From NCBI GenBank assembly GCA_036435485.1, contig CM071599.1, positions 4,986,803 to 5,050,802 of the forward strand: a stretch of DNA of 64,000 nt. Reading direction: 5' to 3'. Below, piece by piece: positions 12,530 through 26,906 of this stretch. The first letter of the stretch is position 1. The number at the start of each line of letters is the position of its first letter. Source of the stretch: Saposhnikovia divaricata (Eukaryota; Streptophyta; Magnoliopsida; Apiales; Apiaceae). Both the position numbers and the translations under genes were made by a program. The notes beneath the pieces were generated by a model. It made no database searches. It had not been told where the DNA came from and saw nothing but the letters and a program-made list of their open reading frames with translations.

Positions 12530-14388
12530 TGTTAAAAATCAAGTCGGACCATTTTCTGGATATTTTTACATATTTTGTTCCTATGGGTTATTGGAATTCA
12601 ACAAAATTTTATTTGACGCAGTTCGGACAGGAATCAGAGCTGATATGATCGAAACTCGGTTTTCGGAAAATTCTCAAGGGGTTTAGTACACGGGATATTG
12701 TTAAAAATCAAGTCGGACCATTTTGTGGATATTTTTACATATTTTGTTCCTATGGGTTATTGGAATTCAACGAAATTTTATTTGACGCAGTTCGGACCGG
12801 AAGCGGAGCTCATATTATCGAAACTCGGTTTTCGGAAAATTCTCATGGGGGTTAGTACACGGGATATTGTTAAAAATCAAGTCGGACCATTTTGTGGACA
12901 TTTTTACATATTTTTTTCTTATGGGTTATTGGAATTCAACGAAATTTTATTTGACGGAATTCAGACCTGAATCGGAGCTGATATATTCGAAACTCGATTT
13001 TTGGATAATCCTCAAATGGGTTAGTACACGGGATATTGTTAAAAATCGAGTCGGACCATTTTCTGGATATTTTTACATATTTTGTTCTTATGGGTTATTG
13101 GAATGCAATGAAATTTTATTTGGTGCAGTTTGGACCTGAATCGGTGCTGAAATGACCGAAACTCGGTTTTCGGATAATCCTCAAAGGGGTTAGTACACGA
13201 GATATTGTTAAAAATTGAGTCGGACCATTTTCTGGATATTTTTACATATTTTGTTCCTATGGGTTATTGGAATTCAACAAAATTTTATTTGACGGAGTTC
13301 GGATCGGAATCGGAGCTGATATGATCGAAACTCGGTTTTCGGAAAATTCTCAAAGGGGTTAGTACACGGGATATTGTTAAAAATCAAGTCGGACCATTTT
13401 TGTGGATATTTTTATATATTTTGTTCCTATGGGTTATTGGAATTCAATGAAATTTTATTTGGTGTCGTTCGGACTTGAATCGAAGCCGATATGATCGAAA
13501 CTCGGTTTTCGGATAATCCTCAAAGGGGTTAGTACACGGGATATTGTTAAAAATCGAGTCGGACCATTTTCTGGATATTTTTACATATTATGTTCCTATG
13601 GGTTATTGGAATTCAACAAAATTTTATTTGACGCAGTTCGGACCGGAATCGGAGCTGATATGATCGAAACTCGGTTTTCGGAAAATTCTCAAAGGGGTTA
13701 GTACACGGGATATTGTTAAAAATCAAGTCGGACCATTTTGTGGATATTTTTATATATTTTGTTCCTATGGGTTATTGGAATTCAACGGAATTTTATTTGA
13801 CGCAATTCAGACCTGAATCGGAGCTGATATAATCGAAACTTGATTTTTGGATAATCCTCAAAGGGGTTAGTACACGGGATATTGTTAAAAATCGAGTCGG
13901 ACCATTTTCTGGATATTTTTACATATTTTGTTCCTATGGGTTATTGGAATTCAACGAAATTTTATTTGACGCAGTTCGGACCGGAAGCGGAGCTGATATT
14001 ATCGAAACTCGGTTTTCGGAAAATTCTCATGGGGGTTAGTACACGGGATATTGTTAAAAATCAAGTCGGACCATTTTGTGGATATTTTTACGTATTTTTT
14101 TCCTATGGGTTATTGGAATTCAACGAAATTTTATTTCACGCAATTCAGACCTGAATCGGAGCTGATATAATCGAAACTCGATTTTTGGATAATCCTCAAA
14201 TGGGTTAGTACACGGGATATTGTTAAAAATCGAGTCGGACCATTTTCTGGATATTTTTACATATTTTGTTCTTATGGGTTATTGGAATGCAATGAAATTT
14301 TATTTGGTGCAGTTTGGACCTGAATCGGTGCTGAAATGACCGAAACTCGGTTTTCGGATAATCCTCAAAGGGGTTAGTACACGAGATA
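12361..14388 (+). repeat. Segment Q', tandem copy (2028 bp) with hybrid first monomer
   Basis: Identical order to Q. The first monomer begins TTGAG after CACGAGATA, as an A monomer should, but downstream has the H features GTTATTGAATTC, CAACCAAA and GGATCGG. The duplication was therefore made by unequal exchange between an A head and an H tail within this monomer. Confidence 0.92.
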
Positions 14389-16249
14389 TTGTTAAAAATT
14401 GAGTCGGACCATTTTCTGGATATTTTTACATATTTTGTTCCTATGGGTTATTGGAATTCAACAAAATTTTATTTGACGGAGTTCGGATCGGAATCGGAGC
14501 TGATATGATTGAAACTCGGTTTTCGGAAAATTCTCAAAGGGGTTAGTACACGGGATATTGTTAAAAATCAAGTCGGACCATTTTTGTGGATATTTTTATA
14601 TATTTTGTTCCTATGGGTTATTGGAATTCAATGAAATTTTATTTGGTGTCGTTCGGACTTGAATCGAAGCCGATATGATCGAAACTCGTTTTCGGATAAT
14701 CCTCAAAGGGGTTAGTACACGGGATATTGTTAAAAATCGAGTCGGACCATTTTTTGGATATTTTTACATATTTTGTTCCTATGGGTTATTGGAATTCAAC
14801 AAAATTTTATTTGACGCAGTTCGGACCGGAATCGGAGCTGATATCATCGAAACTCGGTTTTCGGAAAATTCTCAAAGGGGTTAGTACACGGGATATTGTT
14901 AAAAATCAAGTCGGACCATTTTGTGGATATTTTTATATATTTTGTTCCTATGGGTTATTGGAATTCAACGGAATTTTATTTGACGCAATTCATACCTGAA
15001 TCGGAGCTGATATAATCGAAACTTGATTTTTGGATAATCCTCAAATGGGTTAGTACACGGGATATTGTTAAAAATCGAGTCGGACCATTTTCTGGATATT
15101 TTTACATATTTTGTTCCTATGGGTTATTGGAATTCAAAGAAATTTTATTTGACGCAGTTCGGACCGGAAGCGGAGCTGATATTATCGAAACTCGGTTTTC
15201 GGAAAATTCTCATGGGGGTTAGTACACGGGATATTGTTAAAAATCAAGTCGGACCATTTTGTGGATATTTTTACATATTTTTTTCCTATGGGTTATTGGA
15301 ATTCAACGAAATTTTATTTCACGCAATTCAGACCTGAATCGGAGCTGATATAATCGAAACTCGATTTTTGGATAATCCTCAAATGGGTTAGTACACGGGA
15401 TATTGTTAAAAATCGAGTCGGACCATTTTCTGGATATTTTTACATATTTTGTTCTTATGGGTTATTGGAATGCAATGAAATTTTATTTGGTGCAGTTTGG
15501 ACCTGAATCGGTGCTGAAATGACCGAAACTCGGTTTTCGGATAATCCTCAAAGGGGTTAGTACACGAGATATTGTTAAAAATTGAGTCGGACCATTTTCT
15601 GGATATTTTTACATATTTTGTTCCTATGGGTTATTGGAATTCAACAAAATTTTATTTGACGGAGTTCGGATCGGAATCGGAGCTGATATGATCGAAACTC
15701 GGTTTTCGGAAAATTCTCAAAGGGGTTAGTACACGGGATATTGTTAAAAATCAAGTCGGACCATTTTTGTGGATATTTTTATATATTTTGTTCCTATGGG
15801 TTATTGGAATTCAATGAAATTTTATTTGGTGTCGTTCGGACTTGAATCGAAGCCGATATGATCGAAACTCGGTTTTCGGATAATCCTCAAAGGGGTTAGT
15901 ACACGGGATATTGTTAAAAATCGAGTTGGACCATTTTCTGGATATTTTTTCATATTTTGTTCCTATGGGTTATTGGAATTCAACAAAATTTTATTTGACG
16001 CAGTTCGGACCGGAATCGGAGCTGATATGATCGAAACTCGGTTTTCGGAAAATTCTCAAAGGGGTTAGTACACGGGATATTGTTAAAAATCAAGTCGGAC
16101 CATTTTTGTGGATATTTTTATATATTTTGTTCCTATGGGTTATTGGAATTCAACGAAATTTTATTTGACGCAATTCAGACCTGAATCGGAGCTGATATAA
16201 TCGAAACTTGATTTTTGGATAATCCTCAAAGGGGTTAGTACACGGGATA
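14389..16249 (+). repeat. Segment P', copy 2 of P (offset 5917)
   Basis: Same 11-monomer order and private variants as 8472-10332, including GATTGAAAC, AAACTCGTTTTC, GATATCATCG and CAAAGAAA. Differences seen: CTGG where copy 1 has CTAG near 8510, AATTCATACC for AATTCAGACC near 14990, CTGAATCGG for CTGAAACGG, and TTTTTTCATATT near 15950. Confidence 0.92.
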
Positions 16250-18277
16250 TTGTTAAAAATCGAGTCGGACCATTTTCTGGATATTTTTACATATTTTGTT
16301 CCTATGGGTTATTGAATTCAACCAAATTTTATTTGACGCAGTTCGGATCGGAATCGGAGCTGATATGATCGAAACTCGGTTTTCGGAAAATTCTCAAAGG
16401 GGTTAGTACACGGGATATTGTTAAAAATCAAGTCGGACCATTTTCTGGATATTTTTACATATTTTGTTCCTATGGGTTATTGGAATTCAACAAAATTTTA
16501 TTTGACGCAGTTCGGACAGGAATCAGAGCTGATATGATCGAAACTCGGTTTTCGGAAAATTCTCAAGGGGTTTAGTACACGGGATATTGTTAAAAATCAA
16601 GTCGGACCATTTTGTGGATATTTTTACATATTTTGTTCCTATGGGTTATTGGAATTCAACGAAATTTTATTTGACGCAGTTCGGACCGGAAGCGGAGCTC
16701 ATATTATCGAAACTCGGTTTTCGGAAAATTCTCATGGGGGTTAGTACACGGGATATTGTTAAAAATCAAGTCGGACCATTTTGTGGACATTTTTACATAT
16801 TTTTTTCTTATGGGTTATTGGAATTCAACGAAATTTTATTTGACGGAATTCAGACCTGAATCGGAGCTGATATATTCGAAACTCGATTTTTGGATAATCC
16901 TCAAATGGGTTAGTACACGGGATATTGTTAAAAATCGAGTCGGACCATTTTCTGGATATTTTTACATATTTTGTTCTTATGGGTTATTGGAATGCAATGA
17001 AATTTTATTTGGTGCAGTTTGGACCTGAATCGGTGCTGAAATGACCGAAACTCGGTTTTCGGATAATCCTCAAAGGGGTTAGTACACGAGATATTGTTAA
17101 AAATTGAGTCGGACCATTTTCTGGATATTTTTACATATTTTGTTCCTATGGGTTATTGGAATTCAACAAAATTTTATTTGACGGAGTTCGGATCGGAATC
17201 GGAGCTGATATGATCGAAACTCGGTTTTCGGAAAATTCTCAAAGGGGTTAGTACACGGGATATTGTTAAAAATCAAGTCGGACCATTTTTGTGGATATTT
17301 TTATATATTTTGTTCCTATGGGTTATTGGAATTCAATGAAATTTTATTTGGTGTCGTTCGGACTTGAATCGAAGCCGATATGATCGAAACTCGGTTTTCG
17401 GATAATCCTCAAAGGGGTTAGTACACGGGATATTGTTAAAAATCGAGTCGGACCATTTTCTGGATATTTTTACATATTATGTTCCTATGGGTTATTGGAA
17501 TTCAACAAAATTTTATTTGACGCAGTTCGGACCGGAATCGGAGCTGATATGATCGAAACTCGGTTTTCGGAAAATTCTCAAAGGGGTTAGTACACGGGAT
17601 ATTGTTAAAAATCAAGTCGGACCATTTTGTGGATATTTTTATATATTTTGTTCCTATGGGTTATTGGAATTCAACGGAATTTTATTTGACGCAATTCAGA
17701 CCTGAATCGGAGCTGATATAATCGAAACTTGATTTTTGGATAATCCTCAAAGGGGTTAGTACACGGGATATTGTTAAAAATCGAGTCGGACCATTTTCTG
17801 GATATTTTTACATATTTTGTTCCTATGGGTTATTGGAATTCAACGAAATTTTATTTGACGCAGTTCGGACCGGAAGCGGAGCTGATATTATCGAAACTCG
17901 GTTTTCGGAAAATTCTCATGGGGGTTAGTACACGGGATATTGTTAAAAATCAAGTCGGACCATTTTGTGGATATTTTTACGTATTTTTTTCCTATGGGTT
18001 ATTGGAATTCAACGAAATTTTATTTCACGCAATTCAGACCTGAATCGGAGCTGATATAATCGAAACTCGATTTTTGGATAATCCTCAAATGGGTTAGTAC
18101 ACGGGATATTGTTAAAAATCGAGTCGGACCATTTTCTGGATATTTTTACATATTTTGTTCTTATGGGTTATTGGAATGCAATGAAATTTTATTTGGTGCA
18201 GTTTGGACCTGAATCGGTGCTGAAATGACCGAAACTCGGTTTTCGGATAATCCTCAAAGGGGTTAGTACACGAGATA
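16250..18277 (+). repeat. Segment Q'', copy 3 of Q (offset 5917 from Q)
   Basis: Starts with a true H monomer (TCGAG head), so it matches Q rather than the hybrid-headed Q'. It carries GTTATTGAATTC at 16308, GAGCTCATATT and TACGTATTTTTTT. It ends where a normal A monomer with TTCGCATCGG starts at 18278. The whole 8472-18277 stretch therefore reads P-Q-Q'-P'-Q''. Confidence 0.92.
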
Positions 18278-19800
18278 TTGTTAAAAATTGAGTCGGACCA
18301 TTTTCTGGATATTTTTACATATTTTGTTCCTATGGGTTATTGGAATTCAACAAAATTTTATTTGACGGAGTTCGCATCGGAATCGGAGCTGATATGATCG
18401 AAACTCGGTTTTCGGAAAATTCTCAAAGGGGTTAGTACACGAGATATTGTTAAAAATCAAGTCGGACCATTTTTGTGGATATTTTTATATATTTTGTTCC
18501 TATGGGTTATTGGAATTCAATGAAATTTTATTTGGTGTCGTTCGGACTTGAATCGAAGCCGATATGATCGAAACTCGGTTTTCGGATAATCCTCAAAGGG
18601 GTTAGTACACGGGATATTGTTAAAAATCGAGTCGGACCATTTTCTGGATATTTTTACATATTTTGTTCCTATGGGTTATTGGAATTCAACAAAATTTTAT
18701 TTGACGCAGTTCGGACCGGAATCGGAGCTGATATGATCGAAACTCGGTTTTCGGAAAATTCTCAAAGGGGTTAGTACACGGGATATTGTTAAAAATCAAG
18801 TCGGACCATTTTTGTGGATATTTTTATATATTTTGTTACTATGGGTTATTGGAATTCAACGAAATTTTATTTGACGCAATTCAGACCTGAATCGGAGCTG
18901 ATATAATCGAAACTTGATTTTTGGATAATCCTCAAAGGGGTTAGTACACGGGATATTGTTAAAAATCGAGTCGGACCATTTTCTGGATATTTTTACATAT
19001 TTTGTTCCTATGGGTTATTGGAATTCAACAAAATTTTATTTGACGCAGTTCGGATCGGAATCGGAGCTGATATGATCGAAACTCGGTTTTCGGAAAATTC
19101 TCAAAGGGGTTAGTACACGGGATATTGTTAAAAATCAAGTCGGACCATTTTCTGGATATTTTTACATATTTTGTTCCTATGGGTTATTGGAATTTAACAA
19201 AATTTTATTTGACGCAGTTCGGACCGGAATCAGAGCTGATATGATCGAAACTCGGTTTTCGGAAAATTCTCAAGGGGGTTAGTACACGGGATATTGTTAA
19301 AAATCAAGTCGGACCATTTTGTGGATATTTTTACATATTTTGTTCCTATGGGTTATTGGAATTCAACGAAATTTTATTTGACGCAGTTCGGACCGGAAGC
19401 GGAGCTGATATTATCGAAACTCGGTTTTCGGAAAATTCTCATGGGGGTTAGTACACGGGATATTGTTAAAAATCAAGTCGGACCATTTTGTGGATATTTT
19501 TACATATTTTTTTCCTATGGGTTATTGGAATTCAACGAAATTTTATTTCACGCAATTCAGACCTGAATCGGAGCTGATATAATCGAAACTCGATTTTTGG
19601 ATAATCCTCAAATGGGTTAGTACACGGGATATTGTTAAAAATCGAGTCGGACCATTTTCTGGATATTTTTACATATTTTGTTCTTATGGGTTATTGGAAT
19701 GCAATGAAATTTTATTTGGTGCAGTTTGGACCTGAATCGGTGCTGAAATGACCGAAACTCGGTTTTCGGATAATCCTCAAAGGGGTTAGTACACGAGATA
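18278..19800 (+). repeat. Nine-monomer linker A B C D' H I E' F G
   Basis: Core-type monomers in the order A B C D' (H with CAACAAAA) I E' F G. Small private changes are TTGTTACTATGG near 18833 and GGAATTTAACAA near 19190. The E' copy at 19294 has the TCAAG head on an E body. Confidence 0.8.
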
Positions 19801-20982
19801 TTGTTAAAAATTGAGTCGGACCATTTTCTGGATATTTTTACATATTTTGTTCCTATGGGTTATTGGAATTCAACAAAATTTTATTTGACGCAGTTCGGAC
19901 CGGAATCAGAGCTGATATGATCGAAACTCGGTTTTCGGAAAATTCTCAAGGGGGTTAGTACACGGGATATTGTTAAAAATCAAGTCGGACCATTTTGTGG
20001 ATATTTTTACATATTTTGTTCCTATGGGTTATTGGAATTCAACGAAATTTTATTTGACGCAATTCAGACCTGAATCGGAGCTGATATAATCGAAACTCGA
20101 TTTTTGGATAATCCTCAAATGGGTTAGTACACGGGATATTGTTAAAAATCGAGTCGGACCATTTTCTGGATATTTTTACATATTTTGTTCTTATAGGTTA
20201 TTGGAATGCAATGAAATTTTATTTGGTGCAGTTTGGACTTGAATCGGTGCTGAAATGACCGAAACTCGGTTTTCGGATAATCCTCAAAGGGGTTAGTACA
20301 CGAGATATTGTTAAAAATTGAGTCCGACCATTTTCTGGATATTTTTACATATTTTGTTCCTATGGGTTATTGGAATTCAACAAAATTTTATTTGACGCAG
20401 TTCGGACCGGAATCAGAGCTGATATGATCGAAACTCGGTTTTCGGAAAATTCTCAAGGGGGTTAGTACACGGGATATTGTTAAAAATCAAGTCGGACCAT
20501 TTTGTGGATATTTTTACATATTTTGTTCTTATGGGTTATTGGAATTCAACGAAATTTTATTTGACGCAGTTCGGACCAGAAGCGGAGCTGATATTATCGA
20601 AACTCGGTTTTCGGAAAATTCTCATGGGGGTTAGTACACGGGATATTGTTAAAAATCAAGTCGGACCATTTTGTGGACATTTTTACATTTTTTTTCTTAT
20701 GGGTTATTGGAATTCAACGAAATTTTATTTGACGGAATTCAGACCTGAATCGGAGCTGATATATTCGAAACTCGATTTTTGGATAATCCTCAAATGGGTT
20801 AGTACACGGGATATTGTTAAAAATCGAGTCGGACCATTTTCTGGATATTTTTACATATTTTGTTCTTATGGGTTATTGGAATGCAATGAAATTTTATTTG
20901 GTGCAGTTTGGACCTGAATCGGTGCTGAAATGACCGAAACTCGGTTTTCGGATAATCCTCAAAGGGGTTAGTACACGAGATA
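19801..20982 (+). repeat. Seven-monomer unit S, relative of 29784-32149
   Basis: Order: A/I hybrid (TTGAG head, ATCAGAGC), D/F hybrid, G with CTTGAATCGG, a monomer with GAGTCCGACC, E with GGACCAGAAGCGG, F with GTGGACATTT, and G. The same order and private variants occur at 29784 (offset 9983) and 30967 (offset 11166). One T/A loss in the F copy (TTTACATTTTTTTTC near 20685) joins two frames into a 146-codon open frame; this is a by-product of an indel. Confidence 0.87.
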
Positions 20983-21659
20983 TTGTTAAAAATTGAGTCG
21001 GACCATTTTCTGGATATTTTTACATATTTTGTTCCTATGGGTTATTGGAATTCAACAAAATTTTATTTGACGGAGTTCGGATCGGAATCGGAGCTGATAT
21101 GATCGAAACTCGGTTTTCGGAAAATTCTCAAAGGGGTTAGTACACGGGATATTGTTAAAAATCAAGTCGGACCATTTTTGTGGATATTTTTATATATTTT
21201 GTTCCTATGGGTTATTGGAATTCAATGAAATTTTATTTGGTGTCGTTCGGACTTGAATCGAAGCCGATATGATCGAAACTCGGTTTTCGGATAATCCTCA
21301 AAGGGGTTAGTACACGGGATATTGTTAAAAATCGAGTCGGACCATTTTCTGGATATTTTTACATATTATGTTCCTATGGGTTATTGGAATTCAACAAAAT
21401 TTTATTTGACGCAGTTCGGACCGGAATCGGAGCTGATATGATCGAAACTCGGTTTTCGGAAAATTCTCAAAGGGGTTAGTACACGGGATATTGTTAAAAA
21501 TCAAGTCGGACCATTTTGTGGATATTTTTATATATTTTGTTCCTATGGGTTATTGGAATTCAACGGAATTTTATTTGACGCAATTCAGACCTGAATCGGA
21601 GCTGATATAATCGAAACTTGATTTTTGGATAATCCTCAAAGGGGTTAGTACACGGGATA

Positions 21660-24028
21660 TTGTTAAAAATTGAGTCGGACCATTTTCTGGATATTTTTAC
21701 ATATTTTGTTCCTATGGGTTATTGGAATTCAACGAAATTTTATTTGACGCAGTTCGGACCGGAAGCGGAGCTGATATTATCGAAACTCGGTTTTCGGAAA
21801 ATTCTCATGGGGGTTAGTACACGGGATATTGTTAAAAATCAAGTCGGACCATTTTGTGGATATTTTTACATATTTTTTTCCTATGGGTTATTGGAATTCA
21901 ACGAAATTTTATTTCACGCAATTCAGACCTGAATCGGAGCTGATATAATCGAAACTCGATTTTTGGATAATCCTCAAATGGGTTAGTACACGGGATATTG
22001 TTAAAAATCGAGTCGGACCATTTTCTGGATATTTTTACATATTTTGTTCTTATGGGTTATTGGAATGCAATGAAATTTTATTTGGTGCAGTTTGGACCTG
22101 AATCGGTGCTGAAATGACCGAAACTCGGTTTTCGGATAATCCTCAAAGGGGTTAGTACACGAGATATTGTTAAAAATTGAGTCGGACCATTTTCTGGATA
22201 TTTTTACATATTTTGTTCCTATGGGTTATTGGAATTCAACAAAATTTTATTTGACGGAGTTCGGATCGGAATCGGAGCTGATATGATCGAAACTCGGTTT
22301 TCGGAAAATTCTCAAAGGGGTTAGTACACGGGATATTGTTAAAAATCAAGTTGGACCATTTTTGTGGATATTTTTATATATTTTGTTCCTATGGGTTATT
22401 GGAATTCAATGAAATTTTATTTGGTGTCGTTCGGACTTGAATCGAAGCCGATATAATCGAAACTCGGTTTTCGAATAATCCTCAAAGGGGTTAGTACACG
22501 GGATATTGTTAAAAATCGAGTCGGACCATTTTCTGGATATTTTTACATATTTTGTTCCTATGGGTTATTGGAATTCAACAAAATTTTATTTGACGCAGTT
22601 CGGACCGGAATCGGAGCTGATATGATCGAAACTCGGTTTTCGGAAAATTCTCAAAGGGGTTAGTACACAGGATATTGTTAAAAATCAAGTCGGACCATTT
22701 TTGTGGATATTTTTATATATTTTGTTCCTATGGGTTATTGGAATTCAACGAAATTTTATTTGACGCAATTCAGACCTGAATCGGAGCTGATATAATCGAA
22801 ACTTGATTTTTGGATAATCCTCAAAGGGGTTAGTACACGGGATATTGTTAAAAATCGAGTCGGACCATTTTCTGGATATTTTTACATATTTTGTTCCTAT
22901 GGGTTATTGGAATTCAACCAAATTTTATTTGACGCAGTTCGGATCGGAATCGGAGCTGATATGATCGAAACTCGGTTTTCGGAAAATTCTCAAAGGGGTT
23001 AGTACACGGGATATTGTTAAAAATCAAGTCGGACCATTTTCTGGATATTTTTACATATTTTGTTCCTATGGGTTATTGGAATTCAACAAAATTTTATTTG
23101 ACGCAGTTCGGACCGGAATCAGAGCTGATATGATCGAAACTCGGTTTTCGGAAAATTCTCAAGGAGGTTAGTACACGGGATATTGTTAAAAATCAAGTCG
23201 GACCATTTTTGTGGATATTTTTATATATTTTGTTCCTATGGGTTATTGGAATTCGATGAAATTTTATTTGGTGTCGTTCGGACTTGAATCGAAGCCGATA
23301 TGATCGAAACTCGGTTTTTGGATAATCCTCAAAGGGGTTAGTACACGGGATATTGTTAAAAATCGAGTCGGACCATTTTCTGGATATTTTTACATATTAT
23401 GTTCCTATGGGTTATTGGAATTCAACAAAATTTTATTTGACGCAGTTCGGACCGGAATCGGAGCTGATATGATCGAAACTCGATTTTCGGAAAATTCTCA
23501 AAGGGGTTAGTACACGGGATATTGTTAAAAATCAAGTCGGACCATTTTGTGGATATTTTTATATATTTTGTTCCTAAGGGTTATTAGAATTCAACGAAAT
23601 TTTATTTGACGCAATTCAGACCTGAATCGGAGCTGATATAATCGAAACTTGATTTTTGGATAATCCTCAAATGGGTTAGTACACGGGATATTGTTAAAAA
23701 TCGAGTCGGACCATTTTCTGGATATTTTTACATATTATGTTCCTATGGGTTATTGGAATTCAACAAAATTTTATTTGACGCAGTTCGGACCGGAATCGGA
23801 GCTGATATGATCGAAACTCGGTTTTCGGAAAATTCTCAAAGGGGTTAGTACACGGGATATTGTTAAAAATCAAGTCGGACCATTTTGTGGATATTTTTAT
23901 ATATTTTGTTCCTATGGGTTATTGGAATTCAACGGAATTTTATTTGACGCAATTCAGACCTGAATCGGAGCTGATATAATCGAAACTTGATTTTTGGATA
24001 ATCCTCAAAGGGGTTAGTACACGGGATA
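21660..24028 (+). repeat. 14-monomer unit, E F G A B C D' H I B C D C D (2369 bp)
   Basis: Begins with an E monomer that has a TTGAG rather than TCGAG head, as does the next unit at 24029. Private marks include GTTGGACC in B, TTCGAATAATCC near 22472, the CTCAAGGAGG ending of I, AATTCGATGAAA in the second B, and CCTAAGGGTTATTAG near 23574. The order differs from the 2370-bp unit at 41459, so two different 14-mers of the same size coexist. Confidence 0.87.
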
Positions 24029-26906
24029 TTGTTAAAAATTGAGTCGGACCATTTTCTGGATATTTTTACATATTTTGTTCCTATGGGTTATTGGAATTCA
24101 ACGAAATTTTATTTGACGCAGTTCGGACCGGAAGCGGAGCTGATATTATCGAAACTCGGTTTTCGGAAAATTCTCATGGGGGTTAGTACACGGGATATTG
24201 TTAAAAATCAAGTCGGACCATTTTGTGGATATTTTTACATATTTTTTTCCTATGGGTTATTGGAATTCAACGAAATTTTATTTCACGCAATTCAGACCTG
24301 AATCGGAGCTGATATAATCGAAACTCGATTTTTGGATAATCCTCAAATGGGTTTGTACACGGGATATTGTTAAAAATCGAGTCGGACCATTTTCTGGATA
24401 TTTTTACATATTTTGTTCTTATGGGTTATTGGAATGCAATGAAATTTTATTTGGTGCAGTTTGGACCTGAATCGGTGCTGAAATGACCGAAACTCGGTTT
24501 TCGGATAATCCTCAAAGGGGTTAGTACACGAGATATTGTTAAAAATTGAGTCGGACCATTTTCTGGATATTTTTACATATTTTGTTCCTATGGGTTATTG
24601 GAATTCAACAAAATTTTATTTGACGGAGTTCGGATCGGAATCGGAGCAGATATGATCGAAACTCGGTTTTCGGAAAATTCTCAAAGGGGTTAGTACACGG
24701 GATATTGTTAAAAATCAAGTTGGACCATTTTTGTGGATATTTTTATATATTTTGTTCCTATGGGTTATTGGAATTCAATGAAATTTTATTTGGTGTCGTT
24801 CGGACTTGAATCGAAGCCGATATAATCGAAACTCGGTTTTCGGATAATCCTCAAAGGGGTTAGTACACGGGATATTGTTAAAAATCGAGTCGGACCATTT
24901 TCTGGATATTTTTACATATTTTGTTCCTATGGGTTATTGGAATTCAACAAAATTTTTTTTGACGCAGTTCGGACCGGAATCGGAGCTGATATGATCGAAA
25001 CTCGGTTTTCGGAAAATTCTCAAAGGGGTTAGTACACAGGATATTGTTAAAAATCAAGTCGGACCATTTTTGTGGATATTTTTATATATTTTGTTCCTAT
25101 GGGTTATTGGAATTCAACGAAATTTTATTTGACGCAATTCAGACCTGAATCGGAGCTGATATAATCGAAACTTGATTTTTGGATAATCCTCAAAGGGGTT
25201 AGTACACGGGATATTGTTAAAAATCGAGTCGGACCATTTTCTGGATATTTTTACATATTTTGTTCCTATGGGTTATTGGAATTCAACCAAATTTTATTTG
25301 ACGCAGTTCGGATCGGAATCGGAGCTGATATGATCGAAACTCGGTTTTCGGAAAATTCTCAAAGGGGTTAGTACACGGGATATTGTTAAAAATCAAGTCG
25401 GACCATTTTCTGGATATTTTTACATATTTTGTTCCTATGGGTTATTGGAATTCAACAAAATTTTATTTGACGCAGTTCGGACCGGAATCAGAGCTGATAT
25501 GATCGAAACTCGGTTTTCGGAAAATTCTCAAGGAGGTTAGTACACGGGATATTGTTAAAAATCAAGTCGGACCATTTTTGTGGATATTTTTATATATTTT
25601 GTTCCTATGGGTTATTGGAATTCAATGAAATTTTATTTGGTGTCGTTCGGACTTGAATCGAAGCCGATATAATCGAAACTCGGTTTTCGGATAATCCTCA
25701 AAGGGGTTAGTACACGGGATATTGTTAAAAATCGAGTCGGACCATTTTCTGGATATTTTTACATATTTTGTTCCTATGGGTTATTGGAATTCAACAAAAT
25801 TTTATTTGACGCAGTTCGGACCGGAATCGGAGCTGATATGATCGAAACTCGGTTTTCGGAAAATTCTCAAAGGGGTTAGTACACAGGATATTGTTAAAAA
25901 TCAAGTCGGACCATTTTTGTGGATATTTTTATATATTTTGTTCCTATGGGTTATTGGAATTCAACGAAATTTTATTTGACGCAATTCAGACCTGAATCGG
26001 AGCTGATATAATCGAAACTTGATTTTTGGATAATCCTCAAAGGGGTTAGTACACGGGATATTGTTAAAAATCGAGTCGGACCATTTTCTGGATATTTTTA
26101 CATATTTTGTTCCTATGGGTTATTGGAATTCAACCAAATTTTATTTGACGCAGTTCGGATCGGAATCGGAGTTGATATGATCGAAACTCGGTTTTCGGAA
26201 AATTCTCAAAGGGGTTAGTACACGGGATATTGTTAAAAATCAAGTCGGACCATTTTCTGGATATTTTTACATATTTTGTTCCTATGGGTTATTGGAATTC
26301 AACAAAATTTTATTTGACGCAGTTCGGACCGGAATCAGAGCTGATATGATCGAAACTCGGTTTTCGGAAAATTCTCAAGGAGGTTAGTACACGGGATATT
26401 GTTAAAAATCAAGTCGGACCATTTTTGTGGATATTTTTATATATTTTGTTCCTATGGGTTATTGGAATTCGATGAAATTTTATTTGGTGTCGTTCGGACT
26501 TGAATCGAAGCCGATATGATCGAAACTCGGTTTTTGGATAATCCTCAAAGGGGTTAGTACACGGGATATTGTTAAAAATCGAGTCGGACCATTTTCTGGA
26601 TATTTTTACATATTATGTTCCTATGGGTTATTGGAATTCAACAAAATTTTATTTGACGCAGTTCGGACCGGAATCGGAGCTGATATGATCGAAACTCGGT
26701 TTTCGGAAAATTCTCAAAGGGGTTAGTACACGGGATATTGTTAAAAATCAAGTCGGACCATTTTGTGGATATTTTTATATATTTTGGTCCTATGGGTTAT
26801 TGGAATTCAACGGAATTTTATTTGACGCAATTCAGACCTGAATCGGAGCTGATATAATCGAAACTTGATTTTTGGATAATCCTCAAAGGGGTTAGTACAC
26901 GGGATA
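24029..26906 (+). repeat. 17-monomer unit with doubled D'-H-I-B-C module (2878 bp)
   Basis: Order E F G A B C, D' H I B C, D' H I B C, D. Compared with 21660-24028 the five-monomer module D'-H-I-B-C has been doubled, and each I copy ends CTCAAGGAGG. Odd bases include GGGTTTGTACACG near 24352, GAGCAGATATG near 24645, AATTTTTTTTGACG near 24951 and TTTTGGTCC near 26786. Confidence 0.87.

Noticed and set aside
20477..20917. 146-residue open frame
   Set aside because: It results from a small deletion in a T-run near 20685 that joins two ordinary repeat frames. The matching places at 30460 and 31643 have two separate frames.
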